This document shows positions 33,828 through 46,344 of a DNA stretch of 64,000 nucleotides, piece by piece. This DNA is from Gloeophyllum trabeum ATCC 11539. Taxonomy: Eukaryota; Basidiomycota; Agaricomycetes; Gloeophyllales; Gloeophyllaceae. The notes under the pieces were generated by a model, which saw nothing but the letters and a program-made list of their open reading frames with translations, had not been told where the DNA came from and made no database searches. Numbering within the stretch: the stretch's first letter is position 1; every line of letters begins with the position of its first letter. The DNA lies in NCBI RefSeq assembly GCF_000344685.1, contig NW_006920420.1:1044789-1108788 (forward strand). Reading direction: 5' to 3'. The translations under genes were made by a program, and so were the position numbers.

Positions 33828-35507
33828 ATGTTCTCTCGCAAGTTCGCCGTCCTCGCCAGCTCTGTCTACCTCGCCCTCCTCGTGGGCGCCAGCCCGATGC
33901 CGCAAGCGGATCTCACGATCTCAGCGCTGAACCCCGGCCCCACGCCCCTGCTGAACGTCACCGCAGACGTCCCCGGCATCGTCAACGGAACCGTCATTGT
34001 AGGCGGTCTCAGCGGCGACGACTCGACTGGCGCTACCGACGGCACCACCACAGCGACCAACGGTAGTGGCGCGGCCAGCGGCACAGACACCTCTTCAGCG
34101 ACCTCGTCTGCGGCAAGTGGTACGCCGACAGACAGCGCCGCTGAACCGGGAACGAGTTCAACTACTGGTACCGCCAGCGGTACGCCTTCCGACGACTCTA
34201 CGGCTGGCACGGACCCATCTGGCGGCAGCACCGTCGCCGCTGCTGCGTCTGTCGGCGAAGACCCCTCTACGGATGGTGGTAACGCTACGGATGGCGGTGA
34301 CGCCGCAAACTCTGGGTACGCACTTGTTCTATCCTGTCGTCATTTCCCTCTAACACCGTACCCTTCAGCTGCTCCCCGGCCGCGACGGTAACCGTCACCA
34401 TCACCGCCTCGAGCGCACAACCCACTGGGTCCAGCACGACCGACGGCGCTGGTGCTCAAGTTCCAACTGGCGGCAATACCGACGACCCCACCAATGCCGG
34501 CACTGATCCAAGCGACGGTAGCACCGACGGCAATGCCGACCCGGCCCTGGCAGCTTCTGCCAGAGTTAACGGTCTCAACTCGGGCAGTGGCGGCAGCGAG
34601 ACCCCCACCGATTCTGGGGACGCTAGCGGGGCGCCCACCGATTCTGGCACCGGTAGTGGCACCTCAACCGATTCCGGCAACGGTAATGCGACCCCCACCA
34701 CTTCTAGTGACGGCAGCGGCACCACCGACACTAGCAACGACGACGGGAACGTGTCCGGTGCAGCAGCATCCCGCGTAGGCAGCGGGGACCCGTCTGCAGA
34801 CGGCGCTGACCCCAGTGCTTCTGCATCCGACCCCGCCTCTTCCGGCACTACTGCGGATGGTGGCGATACGAACGCCACGCCTTCCGGCGGGAATGCCACG
34901 CCCACTGACGGGGTCAGCACACCTACTGACGGGGATGGCATATCCACCGACGGAGATGGCAACGCCGCGACGTCGACAGCCGCTGTGAACACAGCGCCCA
35001 CGCCCGCTCCCGCCGACGGTGGTTCTGCGTCCTCTGACCCAGCTGCCGCCTCGTCTACCGCCTCTGCCACCGCTTCGTCCGTCGACCCTGCCGCCTCCCC
35101 CTCTGCCTCCGCCGCCGATCCAGCCACATCCGCATCCGCCACGCCCGCGCCCTCCAACTCGGAGACGACTCCAACCTCCAGTGCTACAACCACCACCCCC
35201 TCCTCCACGTCCGGCCAATGCAGCACCGGCACGGAGTCCTGCTGCGACAACGTGACGATGGCGGACGACCCCGACGCGGCCGCGCTCATCTCCCTGCTGG
35301 GCATCACCGTTGGCGACCCCACTACCCCCGTTGGCTTGAGTTGTACGGTGTTGCCCGCTACGGGGTGCCAGAACTCGGCGCCTGTCTGCTGCGAGAATAA
35401 CAACTTTGGTGAGTATCTCATCCATGGTTACCTCATGCAAGCGCTCACTCTCGCTCGCGTTTTTAGACGGACTGATCAACGTCGGATGTGTCGCCATCAA
35501 CGTCTAG
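33828..35507 (+). CDS. Class I hydrophobin with long low-complexity region, copy 2
   Basis: Exons 33828-34315, 34369-35408 and 35467-35507 join to 522 residues. The signal peptide is identical to copy 1, and the next ~35 residues differ at only a few positions (QADLTISALNPGPTPLLNVT). The middle ~400 residues are Ser/Thr/Ala/Gly/Asp/Pro-rich and differ in length and sequence from copy 1. It has short runs of TDSG and TDGDG type (about 34,600-34,970). The C-terminal class I hydrophobin domain is closely conserved: CSTGTESCCDNV, LSCTVLPATGCQNSAPVCC and DGLINVGCVAINV. Intron positions are the same in both copies. Conserved ends with a divergent centre suggest that the length and composition of the linker, not its sequence, are what is kept. 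Confidence 0.85.
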
Positions 35508-35912
35508 TTGCTTCCCCTGCTGTAACACGATAAGGACTTTTTCTGCTAGGACGGTGACTGTGGATTTTACTCTACCACCTTTCTCTGCTGTACACTACGC
35601 CTATGTTGCTTTTTTTGCTAATACCAGTTGGTCGATAATCCGAGTCTTCCTCCACAGGCGACCCCTTCATTGTATAGTTTATCGCTTTTTGCATAATGCC
35701 GCTTGTAATGGTATGTTTTGTAATTTACATGCCTCGATATAAAGCCCATGCTAGCGCTCTCCAAGCCGGTTGACAGTAGCACATCGATTTGGTGCACCGT
35801 CACTTGTTCCAACGACGTTATCTTATTCCATCCTGCAATCGTACAAGCAATTTCTCTTCTCTGTCTATGCATTATCTTATCTTACATTGACAACCGTCCG
35901 CCGCTACCCATC

Positions 35913-36732
35913 TCACAGCTGAGCAAGAATAGCGTCCGCCGCGGTGGTGGTCACCACACTGGGGTCAGGCTCGACGGTCACGGTCACCACCTTGTCGCCC
36001 TCGGTGATGATCACATAGCGCTACAATGCACATTCACATCAGTCTTCACTGCTAGACGAAACGCGGGCGTTCTTACCTTCGACCGCGGGGCGCCGAGAAG
36101 GGGGGAGGCGTCGAAGAGCAGACCGAGCTTCGAGGTGAGGATGCCTTGATCGTCTGCGATGAACTTGACGGCTGAATAGCTGCGTCAGCACTGTACCAAC
36201 CAAGATTCCAGAAACATCTGCCTACGTGTGCCTGAAGGAGCAAGCTGATCCTTCCATGCTCTATACAACGATCAGTATCACACGCCTGCACCAAAGGCGC
36301 CGCATACACTCACTTCAACACGAATGCGTCGTTCACTGCGACGATGTATATCTCATTGACGCCCTTCGCCTGGAACTGGTCGTACTTCTGGATGTATCCC
36401 GGGACCTGGTTGGTGCAGGTGCCGGTGAACGCGCCGGGGACGCCGACCTACACGAGATCGATTAACACCCGGCTGAACGACGGACGGCAGTACGGATTAC
36501 TCACAATGACATTCTTCCCCTCGAGCTTGAGCGGGAACGCAGCATCGGGCGCAGCGTTCCCCGCCTCCTTCACCTTCTCGGCAGGGACCACGTCCCCAGG
36601 CTTGACCTGTAATCGCGAACTAATCAGCCATCTCGTCGCGCGCCGCAACGTCCACCGTACCTGGGCCTTTGAAAGAGCAGCAGCAGCCGCGGAGTGCAGC
36701 GCCTGGGCAGCGCCAGTAATAACGGAAGTCAT
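35913..36732 (-). CDS. Peroxiredoxin, Prx5/AhpE-type redoxin
   Basis: Thiol peroxidase reducing hydrogen and alkyl peroxides. The ATG at 36732 gives MTSVITGAAQALHSAAAAAL. After an intron come VKPGDVVPAEKVKEAGN and LEGKNVIV. Next is the active-site exon VGVPGAFTGTCTNQVPGYIQ, whose Cys is the peroxidatic residue in the P-G-x-F-T-x3-C pattern of the Prx5 group. It continues KYDQFQAKGVNEIYIVAVND then AFVLKAWKDQLAPSGT, AVKFIADDQGILTSKLGLLF, and ends EPDPSVVTTTAADAILAQL with TGA at 35,913-35,915. The N-terminal Ala-rich extension could be a weak mitochondrial presequence. About five introns. Intact; adjacent to EAF3 on the same strand with separate promoters. Confidence 0.9.
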
Positions 36733-36955
36733 GGTCGTATCGATGTGAGTGGGAGAGTCGTGCAACTTGATTGACCGGTGGCTGCAGCTACTTATACTCG
36801 CTGTGACGTCATAGCTACACTTCACTGTACCAACTTCGCTGGACTTCGCCATTTTTCTTCATGTGATGCGTTTGTAGTCTTACACGTTTAGTATTACGGG
36901 CTGGTATACACGGGAAGCTTACTATAACATGCATGGTATAAGGGGGAGCTCAGTG

Positions 36956-38297
36956 CTATGACCGGGAAATGTTCTGATACTGCAGACTCGCGCTCTCGTA
37001 TTCTCGCTGGAATATCCGGTCCTTTTCTTTCACCATCCACCTGAGAGAATAGTCATCAGCTCCTCTTCATGACAGACAGGACCACGGCTGCTCACTGCAT
37101 AAGCTCGTTCACATAGTCCCGCACGATGCTCACCGATTCCGGGTCCATAGTCGAGTTGGCCACCATCTGGGGCATGCTCACTGTCGAATAATAAGCAACT
37201 ACCTTACACCAGGGATCGTTAGATACTTACCTAGCATCCGTAGGAGATGCTCTGCCCCGTAGATAGCACTCATCTCCTTCTCTTGCCCAACCTTCACGGT
37301 AGGTCCCGTCACGAATTGTCTCCGTATCTCAGCGTACTGTGGCCTTTCAAAGCGGTAGAGCAGGTTCTGCCCCAACGAGCGATCGAAATAGACCTGCAGC
37401 CCCGATATGATAGTCGGCAGAACCAGCTTCGGGTCCCGCAAGCTATGATCATCAAATTACAATGCTGCAGCGAAGCATAACCAACACCACTCACTTCGTC
37501 GCCCCGGGCGGCAGCGCGAGCACATACTCCTTGAACTCCTCCAGCAGCTCGACGACGTTCGGCGTGCGCGGGAGCGGCACGAGCTGGATCGGCGGCGTGA
37601 AAGGACTTGTGTGGGACCAAGAGGTAAGCTCACCGACCTGGTTGTTCTTCGTCACCGCCTCCCAGTCGTCCACCAGGATCACCTTCAGGATCTCCGGCAC
37701 GTTCAGCTTCATCTCCGGCTTCTTGCTGCCCTCGTCCTGCCACCGCCACCACCGTCCGTCAGCCCTGCTTGATCCTAGCGAACACAGGGGAACCGCGTAC
37801 CTCCTCGCGCCCGCGCTTCGTCCCGCGAGTCCCACCCTCCTTTCTGCCCGTGCCCACCGCCTTCGCCCCATCCTTGTGCGCGCCCGCCTTCGCCTTGGCG
37901 GAGGACCCCGACGCCTGTGCGCTCGCCTGCTCCTTCAGCTGCTTCTGCAGCTGGATGCTCGCCTCGTTGTACTTCAGCAGGCGCGACGCCGGCACCCACT
38001 CGTCCCACCTGCGCGTGCGGGGAGGCATAGCGTCAGCGTCTCGTCCTCGTTCCCAGTGTTATTGGAGTTAAAATGAAGGGACAAAGGGACGATGATGAAA
38101 GGACGGGAGAAAGGATAAGGAACCCACGTCTGCTTCCACCCCTTGTAGTGCACAAAGTAGTGCGGGCCGACGCTGCCCAGCTGTGTCGTTGTCTCGTCCC
38201 AGTTCTCCACCTTGAGGATCTTCGCCTCGTAGATGAGCGGGCCGTGGTAGCATAGCACGCGCTCGTTCACGGCGTACGTGGGGGCGGAGGTGGCCAT
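36956..38297 (-). CDS. EAF3: EAF3/MRG15 chromatin reader (NuA4/Rpd3S subunit)
   Basis: The ATG at 38297 begins [20 protein letters not shown] and opens the chromo barrel domain: [30 protein letters not shown]. In yeast this domain binds methylated H3K36. A basic, Ala/Lys/Gly-rich linker follows (about 37,780-37,960), then the MRG domain: [69 protein letters not shown] and [11 protein letters not shown]. The last exon ends [13 protein letters not shown] with TAG at 36,956-36,958. It is a nuclear subunit of the NuA4 acetyltransferase and Rpd3S deacetylase complexes in known fungi. Around six introns; complete. Confidence 0.9.
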
Positions 38298-39232
38298 GTC
38301 GACTTGCGGTCAGAGTTCAGATTGACCTGGTAGAGCTCAAGGCGCGGTTGAAAGTAGGAACAAGGCCTGATGGGCACTGTAAAGAAAAATGGTTACATTA
38401 GCCAGGACTCAGGAGAACGAGCGACTGGAAGTTTTAAGACTTGTACCTGGGGATCAGACTAGATCGGACTGCAGTGTACGTCTGGATAGCAGGTCTGAGA
38501 TATGAAGACTGCGGACACCTTTGGCACACCCAGCGATCTACGAAAAGAGAGTGAGTTACTTATGGTTGCTCAGTACTCATGAGGAGGTTGCAGCCGCTGG
38601 CTGAGCGACGCCGTGGCGGTGATCGTCAATACGAAGTCGAATGTCTCAGCCTTCGTCGCACACACTTCCGGAATACGTACATCATCACACGAATAAGAGC
38701 GGACTCGACGGATGGGATAGCATAGGGCATATAGGCATGTATACATATGGACTGCATAACTGCTCGTATCATCGCGCCTCCCGCCACACCGCACCCCTCA
38801 CAAACACCCATCCACCCGCAAGCGAGGTGGAAAGTGCTCTCTCATAGCTCCAACAGTGCAAAGCGCGACGGAAAATCTGCACAACAGAGCGCCCATCAAC
38901 AACGAGTCCAAACATGATAACAAGTGCGCACTCACGTCGAAAAGGATCGACAAAACTCCGCCACGTCCTCCTCCACATTCTTGAAGAGCTCTGGTCGTAA
39001 TATCATGAACGTAGCTTCGATGCCTGGGCCGCCCCGCCGGCATCCTCACGAAGCCGCATGATTAGCAAGAAATTTCGTATCTTAACACACATGGCCTAGT
39101 TTGGAGACCAAGTGTCGGATGGGATTATGTGCATAGCCTGTGTTCTTGGGCCTGCTTGAGACACCGTCAGCTACCGCGTACCGGGAAGAAGGCAAACAAG
39201 TATCTCACGCCTGATGTTATGTTACAGCACCG
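38298..39232. other. EAF3 upstream region, possible small exons
   Basis: Mostly non-coding. On the minus strand at about 38,930-39,020 the sequence reads MILRPELFKNVEEDVAEF, then CRSFST and a gtgagt donor, which looks coding, with a possible second exon to about 38,800. No family is recognised, so I do not call a gene. Confidence 0.25.
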
Positions 39233-40496
39233 CTAACACGAGCGGGCGCGCGCCCGCCGCGCGTTGCAAGCCTCGCAAAACCGCTTGCGATGCTTCTGCT
39301 TCCCGAGCGTCCAGTCGTAGACAAAGTCGTACTCGATGCTGTGCTTCTTCGCGAGCCCCTTGAAGAGGTCGCGCAGCCCCTGGTAGTCGGGCAGGTTGTC
39401 GAACTCGAGGCCCCGCGCGTACTTGTAGAAGATGTCGAACTCCTGCGGGAGCCCGACGGTGAGCAGGTTCTCGCACTCGAGCTTGCTGTCGCGGATGACG
39501 TTCCACGTTTCGGCGGTCGTCTCGCCTTTGAGCTTGCGCCACGGCAGGTAGCCGCGGAGGAAGTATATGAGCATGTATGCGAGAGACTCGAGGTCATCGC
39601 GTCTGGATGACTCTGTCAAGGGTTATATGAGTATGACGCCCATATATGAGGAGCAAATTGCGTACCAATCCCAAGATGCGTATTTATCGAGGCGAAGAGA
39701 GAAGTTCCAACGCCGTGATGGTCATCTTGTTTGTATGGGATGTGAAGCGTTGTCCGCGGGTCGCGGTATTTTTTGGCCAGGCCAAAGTCAATGACGTTGA
39801 CCAGATGAGCGGAATTGTTAGTGCCCATGACGAAGTTGGCAGGCTTGATGTCACGGTGGACCAGGTCGCGTGAATGAAGATATTCGATGCGAGAAAGCTA
39901 CAGAGACGACGCGTCATTTCCGTGTTCAGATGACATAAACGCGTAAACGAAAAGCTCGAAACCTGAAGATGAAACTCGACATGGCACCATGACGCGCAGT
40001 CGTGCCACCGCGCAGGGAAGACGCGTCTCGATCCACAGGAGAAAGCATTGTTCAAGTAGGTCATGCACATCACATGGTAGTCTACACCGGATTGCCACTC
40101 ACAAGTTGATCGGCTAGCAAGAGCACGGTCTTGAGGGAGAAGTGTCTATTGCACATCTTGAAGAGGTCCTCCAACGAAGGCCCGAGGAGGTCGATAATCA
40201 TGACATTGTAGTCTCCTTGCTTGCCGGACCATAATATCCACGGCACGCCAGGAGCGCCGACGAGCGTCTTGTATATCTTCGACTCCTGCTTGAGCAGACT
40301 ATGCTTTGCCACAGCAGGCTCGACCTTGATGGCCACCTCCTTGCCAGCAATGGTGTGCACGCCAAGGAAGACAGTCCCTAAGGCAATCTACGCGTGAATA
40401 TCGTGACAACCGGCAGACATGTAGAAGGGACTGACCGCAACCGCCAATGGCGATTTCCTCCTCGAGCTTGTACTTGCCACCGAACGTGAAACTCAT
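39233..40496 (-). CDS. Casein kinase 1 family Ser/Thr kinase, divergent paralogue
   Basis: The ATG at 40496 gives [19 protein letters not shown]. The exons supply the VAIK lysine ([20 protein letters not shown]), [32 protein letters not shown], catalytic loop [15 protein letters not shown] and DFG ([13 protein letters not shown]). They continue with [26 protein letters not shown] then YLPWRKLKG, and end ARRARARSC with TAG at 39,233-39,235. The CK1-specific features SINTH, DDLES and LPWQ/RxLK are present. The glycine loop is GGCG, and the segment before SINTH reads [12 protein letters not shown] where CK1 delta-type kinases have an NLTGTARYA-like sequence. It has no long C-terminal tail. Probably a basidiomycete-specific CK1 paralogue rather than the HRR25 orthologue. 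Confidence 0.85.
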
Positions 40497-40903
40497 GATA
40501 TTTACGTGATGGAATGGAGAAAGGTTAATAGCGATAACAATACAGACAGCAGGTGAACGTGCAAGGCGTATGGCAGCAGAGCTCGAGGACGTCAATGACG
40601 GCGACCGGGAACGAGGGGGGAAATGAACCACCACAAGCCCCGATCCTCTCCAGTTTCGGGTTTCAACTGTGATTACGTCAGCAATACGGGCGCTGTTACG
40701 GCACTGCTTCACACGGTCGGCTTATCCGGCTCAAGTCCAAACAACTTTGTGGCGAATATTGGGCGAATATTCGCCGCAATCTGGTACTTTCAGCCGGAAA
40801 GTACGGTCTGTGTCATCACAGTATGCTACTGCTATTTGCGCACGTCGCTTATTATGAGCTACACATGCGGGCGTGAGCAATATACAACCGCAACCGAGGG
40901 ATT

Positions 40904-42721
40904 TCAAAGTGTGTGCACATTCCCTAAGCGGGTTCGCAGTGCCTCGCGACCATTGAGCCTATAACGCGCCATTAGCCATAGCTTTTGGATAGTGCTGGCG
41001 AGCTTACACAGCAAGCATAGAGTTGACATATACTGCGATTCATTCAAATGAAGTCAGACTGTGTGCCAAATGACAGAAGTTACATTCCTTACATTTTCCC
41101 AATACGAAGTATATTCCGACAAATATCATGGTGCCTGGGAGCACCAATACCTGCACAATTACCAGAGGGCTAACGTTAGACTATTCATCGAAGAATTCAA
41201 ACTACCTCGCCGACTTACACAGGCAAGGAAAATTATCATGAGGACACTGATACGAGTGTTAGTCCCACCAATGCTAAGTCCGGTAGGCACGCAGGACTGA
41301 CGTTATGAGGGCACCCGTAGCTATGGTATACTTGATGATAATGCCCACCACAGACCTGGAGTCGGGTGAGCAAGTATGAGAATGAGGGTATATGCGCTTT
41401 CATGCTGACCTTGAACCTGTAAGCGTATGTCTCTGGGCTTTACGAAGGAGGATAGACATGCTTATAGCAATTCCAAGGTCAGCTACGATAGCGCAGCTCA
41501 CGATCGAGCAAAGCAGGGCCTGAGAGCCAACAGTTATTTGGCTTTTTCACCGCAATCAGAGAGTGTGATATACCTTCAGTACTCTGTGCTCTGCAGCTGA
41601 TTCATCCAGGTCGGTGAATGAAGGGAACTCGTAGCTTGAAGATCAAGAGGCATAAGCTTGGTATTATTGAATGAGAACCTGATACCCTCACAACTGTACG
41701 GTGTAGACTGCGTACTTGTGAGATAAGTGAGGAACTTCGAAGGGTGTGATTGCAGACCTGTTGAAATTACTGGCGGCCCTCGTTGGGTAAGCAGGAACGA
41801 ACTTGACACTGGGAGACGCACCGATCTCGAAAGTCGCCGGCAGCAGCTAGTTTCGGATATACTGAACTCCGTACTCCCATACTGACAGTTGGGACAATCT
41901 CACCAGCAGAAATGTCATTCTCCGTTTGCTCACTGCACGCAAGAATCTTGTTCCAGCTATAAGGCCGAGCATCTGATGTCATTCACTCACACATCCATAT
42001 CCTCCTTATGTAGAAGCTGGGAAACGTGTTAGCCATGAGGGAAGGGGGGTCCCGGTACCGAGGTACTTACCATTGGACGACGTAGAACACTACTTCCTAA
42101 AGCAAAATGAATCAGACTAAATTGGGATTCGTACGGAAGTCTGTCTGACTGATGGCACTATTTGTCCCTGGCGTTGAAGCATCCATTATCGGCAATACTT
42201 AGTAAGTAGACTGAGGCAAAGAATTTTCATACCAGATAACTCCTGCAAAGTCCGCAAGTTAGTCAAGGGCGGGAAATTTCATGAATCTATTATCTACCAA
42301 TTTGCGAACAGATACCCCTCCGGGTCTCCATTACATCTCGCCACAAGGTAATACCACATGCTATGCCATATAAGAAACTGCTGTAGGGTGTCGAGCTGCC
42401 ATGGAATCCATGAGTTCCCGATGACAAGTAGATATCGGAACTCACCAGGAAGACTATCGCGACCTATATTATGTTATATGATGCGCCGTGGCTAGGTAAG
42501 ATGCTTTCGTTCGCGCTTAGGCAAACTTACCGTGAATTTGAGGAAACGTCTATCATCTCTGTATGTGCGAAAATAGCTGCAGGCTTGGCCTAATGTGACG
42601 CCGTACAGCCTGGAGAACGTCGCTCTGGAGGGTTACGCATTGAACGGATACTGGAGACGAACATAGTTGACATGATGGCACCGTCTAGACATGCGCCGAA
42701 CGTCAGATGGAGTGACGCCAT
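40904..42721 (-). CDS. DUF6534-type integral membrane protein, paralogue A
   Basis: Assembled from short exons. The ATG at 42721 gives MASLHLTFGACLDGAIMSTM, then LYGVTLGQACSYFRTYRDD, RRFLKFTVAIVFL, LDTLQQFLIWHSMWYYLVAR, EVVFYVVQCFYIRRIWM, ALLCSIVSCAIVADLGIAIS, SILLRKAQR, VGIIIKYTIATGALITSV, LVLPGTMIFVGIYFVLGK, YVNSMLAV and LNGREALRTRLGNVHTL. TGA is at 40,904-40,906. The LDT(L) helix, the (A)DLGI helix and Y-V-N-S-x-L-A-x-L-N-x-R are the signature of this large Agaricomycete family of about seven-helix membrane proteins with unknown function. CpG content is normal here. Middle exons near 41,600-41,900 are less certain. Confidence 0.75.
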
Positions 42722-43658
42722 GATACTCAAGGGCGGTATGACGGAGGCTCCGCGAAAAAATACGTAGAGACGGATAAATCGCTAGAAAAAAGCGCACCCC
42801 ATTATATATAACATGTGAGACGGCCGATACCGTCGACATTTCTCATTTCCCGCTTGTCGACGCTAGGGCATGTCGGTGAAGTCGCTCAGGGCGGGATGCT
42901 ACGGAGGGCGGAGTGCGCGACGCAGATCGCCATTCGGCCTGATGACGGACCCCTTTCGAGCCACATTAAGTATAGCATTTTAAGGAATCGGCTGCCGCGG
43001 CTAGGCAGTCCTGGACTCGTCTTGTACACCAGAGACGGCGGTTCGTTGACACATCTGTGGGCGTAGAGGGCAGGAACTGCGCACCTCGCTGTTTTCGAGT
43101 CCACTTGTTCCTGGAGTCGGTGCCAGCCTGGAAGAGAATCCAATACCATCAGTCGATCTGGCTCTGGAGACTGGTGAAGCATCCCGATTCCACCGCGGGT
43201 ACTTACCATGACCTAATTGAGTCCGTCATTAAAGTTGCCGTCGGCACACCCAAGTGTTATCAAGCTAACCACTTGTCGCAGCTACGACTCAGCTACTGCG
43301 ATGTCACTTGCCAGTGAACACTTCAGTCCACGGAGAAGTCGACCTGCAGAGCTGGTATACTCTTCAGTCAACTCGTCATTGATTTGAGCACGCGCCTATG
43401 ATAGGGAGCGATCGTCACATGGTATTCAAGTTTGTGGGTCCCATGCATATTAATATGGCCATGGCGATCTCGGCCAAGTATCCTGGAGTCCGTCCTTCCA
43501 TTCTTGCGCGATAGATAGTCATCAGAAGGGACTGAAAAGACATGTGCTCAGGTTGTGAGTGCCAGTAGCATTCGACTGATCAACGTGCTGATCTCATCGG
43601 CTGTACTACTTGAAGGGCATCGACTGGCTGACGTTTCGACGACCCCTTCACACATAGT
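42722..43658. other. Intergenic, no gene identified
   Basis: Spacer between divergent genes. A minus-strand frame at 42,886-43,209 is open, but it has no recognisable domain or splice context. Confidence 0.3.
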
Positions 43659-45071
43659 ATGCCTGTAACACCCGAGCTGCTTAAGCCTCTTGTGTCATCC
43701 ACTTTTATTCTGGACCATCGGCTATCGGGCTCCTCGCTCCAAGTTGTCGCTAAGCGGTATCTAGACCCAGCAAACCCCATACCTCCATCGGACAATTCGG
43801 CAGTAACACTCCTGTTTGCTCACGGAATTGGTCTCAGTAAGTTATAGCAAATTTTTTATAAACACGGCTGACTTGATGATCTACCTAAGCTACGGAATTA
43901 TGGCTGCCCATTATCAAAACGATATATAAGGATAGTGTTAATGCTGGCCATAAGATCCGGTCGATCTGGGCGGTAGATTGTCCTAACCATGGAGACGCCC
44001 ATATTCTGAACGAGGAGGTACTGAAAGATCAATATCCAAGCCAATGTGAGTGAGGTTCCACCCGGAGTTAGAACTACTGACTTTAACTATATGCTCTACT
44101 GCAGTCTCCCTTCGCGAATACGGTGCCGCTATATCGACGTTCCTGTCATCCGGTCTCCTGTCATCCGCTGAAGTCTCGAATCTTGTTGGCGTTGGACACA
44201 GTGGCGGCGGTGGAGCCCTGTAACACACCTCCCTTAATCCGCTGATCATGGCTGACTCCCATCCTGCGTCGCAGCGCTGTAGCTGCTGCAATAGCTTGCA
44301 TATGCGGCGGCGTCCAGCCGCTCTTCAAGGGACTCATTTGTGTAGATTCGCCCTGGATGCAAGACAGATCCGCGAAACCGGCGTTCGAAGAGCTCGTGCA
44401 AGTGCTGGTTTCGATGGAGTTATCAAAGCCTCGTGAATGGCCTGACAAGAAGGCAGCCGTGGAATATCTCTCCGCTCGGCCGCCCTACAGCAATTTCCAC
44501 CCAGACGTCATGCACGTTCTCGAAGTGAGCTCTATACTCCCTCCTCACGCCTTCAAGAGGTCCTGAAGGTCCTGTTAGGAAACACATTTCAGGGCTGTCT
44601 CCTCGAGCCCTGACGATCCCCGCGTGGCGCTGAAGACGTCGAACGAGCAAGAGGCCGCCACATGGAACTCCACCGACGACGCGTTCGCCGCTGCGGAGCT
44701 CCTCGAACCGACTCTGAAGGCGACGCCAACGCACTTGATCTTGGCCACCCGAACCGACATATGGTGCGCGAGTTTTTGCTCAGCTTTGTACCTGCAGCGG
44801 GTACCCGGATTCATTCTTATTCATTAGGCCTCCGCAAGTACTTGAAATGCTCAAGCGGACGGTCGAATCTCACAGGGAACAGCTCGCCTCTGTGGCGTAC
44901 ATAGACGCGAGTCATTACGTGCGTGAATACACGCACCGAGCGAACAGTACTAACTATGCGAGATTGCCACAGATTCCGCAGGAGAGACCGTACGAGCTTG
45001 CGGAAGCGATTCTCGCGATACTCAACGCTGCTCCCGGACGTATATCAGACGACCATGAGGATTCTGTGTGA
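43659..45071 (+). CDS. Alpha/beta hydrolase
   Basis: The ATG at 43659 gives MPVTPELLKPLVSSTFILDH, followed by VTLLFAHGIGL with the oxyanion-region HG motif. Exon 2 reads ELWLPIIKTIYKDSVNAGHK, then IWAVDCPNHGDA. The nucleophile elbow is VGVGHSGGGGAL (Ser in G-H-S-G-G). Later exons give KGLICVDSPWMQDRSAKPAF, RPPYSNFHPDVMHVLE, LKATPTHLILATRTDIW and ASVAYIDASHYVREYTH, whose His probably completes the triad. TGA is at 45,069-45,071. About five introns. Soluble, no signal peptide; substrate unknown. Resembles the Mpah-type or AB-hydrolase-6 group common in fungi. Looks intact. Confidence 0.8.
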
Positions 45072-45394
45072 CATCTACATGTAAGGTGGAATGTGTGTTA
45101 TCGGTTCTTTCCCAATCTGCAGAGGGTTGATCCAGATCGAGTGCCACACTGTTGAGTAATCGATACATCCTTCAACCAAAATGTGGAATACATGCTAGCG
45201 TCCATGGTGGTAATACAAGGAGTGTATGTAGGTAACGATACAATGCGCGTCGTTTTGACTGGCGTCAAATTACTGGGCTCCGGGTACACGCCGAAGTGGA
45301 TGGTGAATGGTTAACCATCCCGGAGCCCTCTATCAAGCTCTGCTACGGAGGGGATCAGCAACATGATCCGGAACAGATCACGACGAACGTGTAC

Positions 45395-45600
45395 TCACCC
45401 GCAACATAAGATCGCGGTTATGCAATTAGCAATGCCCACGAAACAGCCAGTTATTGCTATGGGGAAGAACTTCAATGACGGCGGGGTAGGGCGATGAAAG
45501 CGAGTACTAACCGCTGACAATGAACTCGAGGCAGCTTGCGATGACATCCACGACGGCCATAATGGCGTCGCCTATGCAGGCAAATATTCCTAAAATATTC
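45395..45600 (-). CDS. Tiny cysteine-tailed membrane protein, 5' end unresolved
   Basis: Two spliced exons read GIFACIGDAIMAVVDVIASC, LEFIVSG, VIAITGCFVGIANCIT, AILCCG, with TGA at 45,395-45,397 and an intron at about 45,440-45,515. Such ~50-60 residue, wholly hydrophobic proteins starting (x)-IG-x2-I-M-x-V and ending in a CC motif recur in Agaricomycete genomes. Their function is unknown. The first exon with the start lies above 45,600 and was not fixed with certainty. Confidence 0.5.
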
Positions 45601-46344
45601 GTAAGCAAAACATCTCCCGCAACGGTGGCGGCCAGTCTGCTAACCCGTTATGCACGAAACTATGATTCTATCCGAGAAAGTTATGTTAGAACCCTGACAT
45701 CCATACCTCCAAGTCGGTCAGGTACGCACCCCATGGCTACTAGTACAGTGATACTTAGTGGGATTCGGGATACGGATTATCGTTATATACCGTCTGCTCT
45801 GCTATGACGTCGTCGGCACATCACAAGTCAGTTTATTCTTAAGTACGCCAGCCCAACGCCAGCCAGCGCCACACTGGCAGCCGCTGCACTGACGTCATAG
45901 CTTGACCATCTGAGTTATTTTGCACCTCGCGCGGACTGCAGCACGGCCGTGCATGTATAACACCTATAAGTACATTCTCAGTAAAGAGTATTGTTTTCAC
46001 TATATGCAGGTGTCAACAAACAAATCTCGTGAGAACGTACATATTCCGACTCGACATCAGTCAATCAGGGAAAACTGTCCAGTCCCACATGCAGATTTAT
46101 TGCTGCAGCTTGCCCCTCCTCAGGCTTCGATCTCCTTCATGGGAGAATGTATGGCTGTATCCTTCATGAATAACCAGCAAAGGTGATGTGAATGGCAACT
46201 AGTACATCATCGAAGTCTCAGGCTTTAGCATAACTATTGACAAGCAACAAGTGGGGGAAGCATGGACAAGGAGTGAGCCCTGTACTGGAATACAACTCTC
46301 TTGGAACCTCAGGTACTTGTTTCAAAGTTGATCCTGCTTATCCA
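45601..46344. other. Intergenic, CpG content falls toward 46.2 kb
   Basis: Normal composition up to about 46,190, then the start of the CpG-poor block. No gene seen. Confidence 0.35.

Noticed and set aside
34456..35421. Long minus-strand frame over hydrophobin copy 2
   Set aside because: Same antisense shadow effect as in copy 1.
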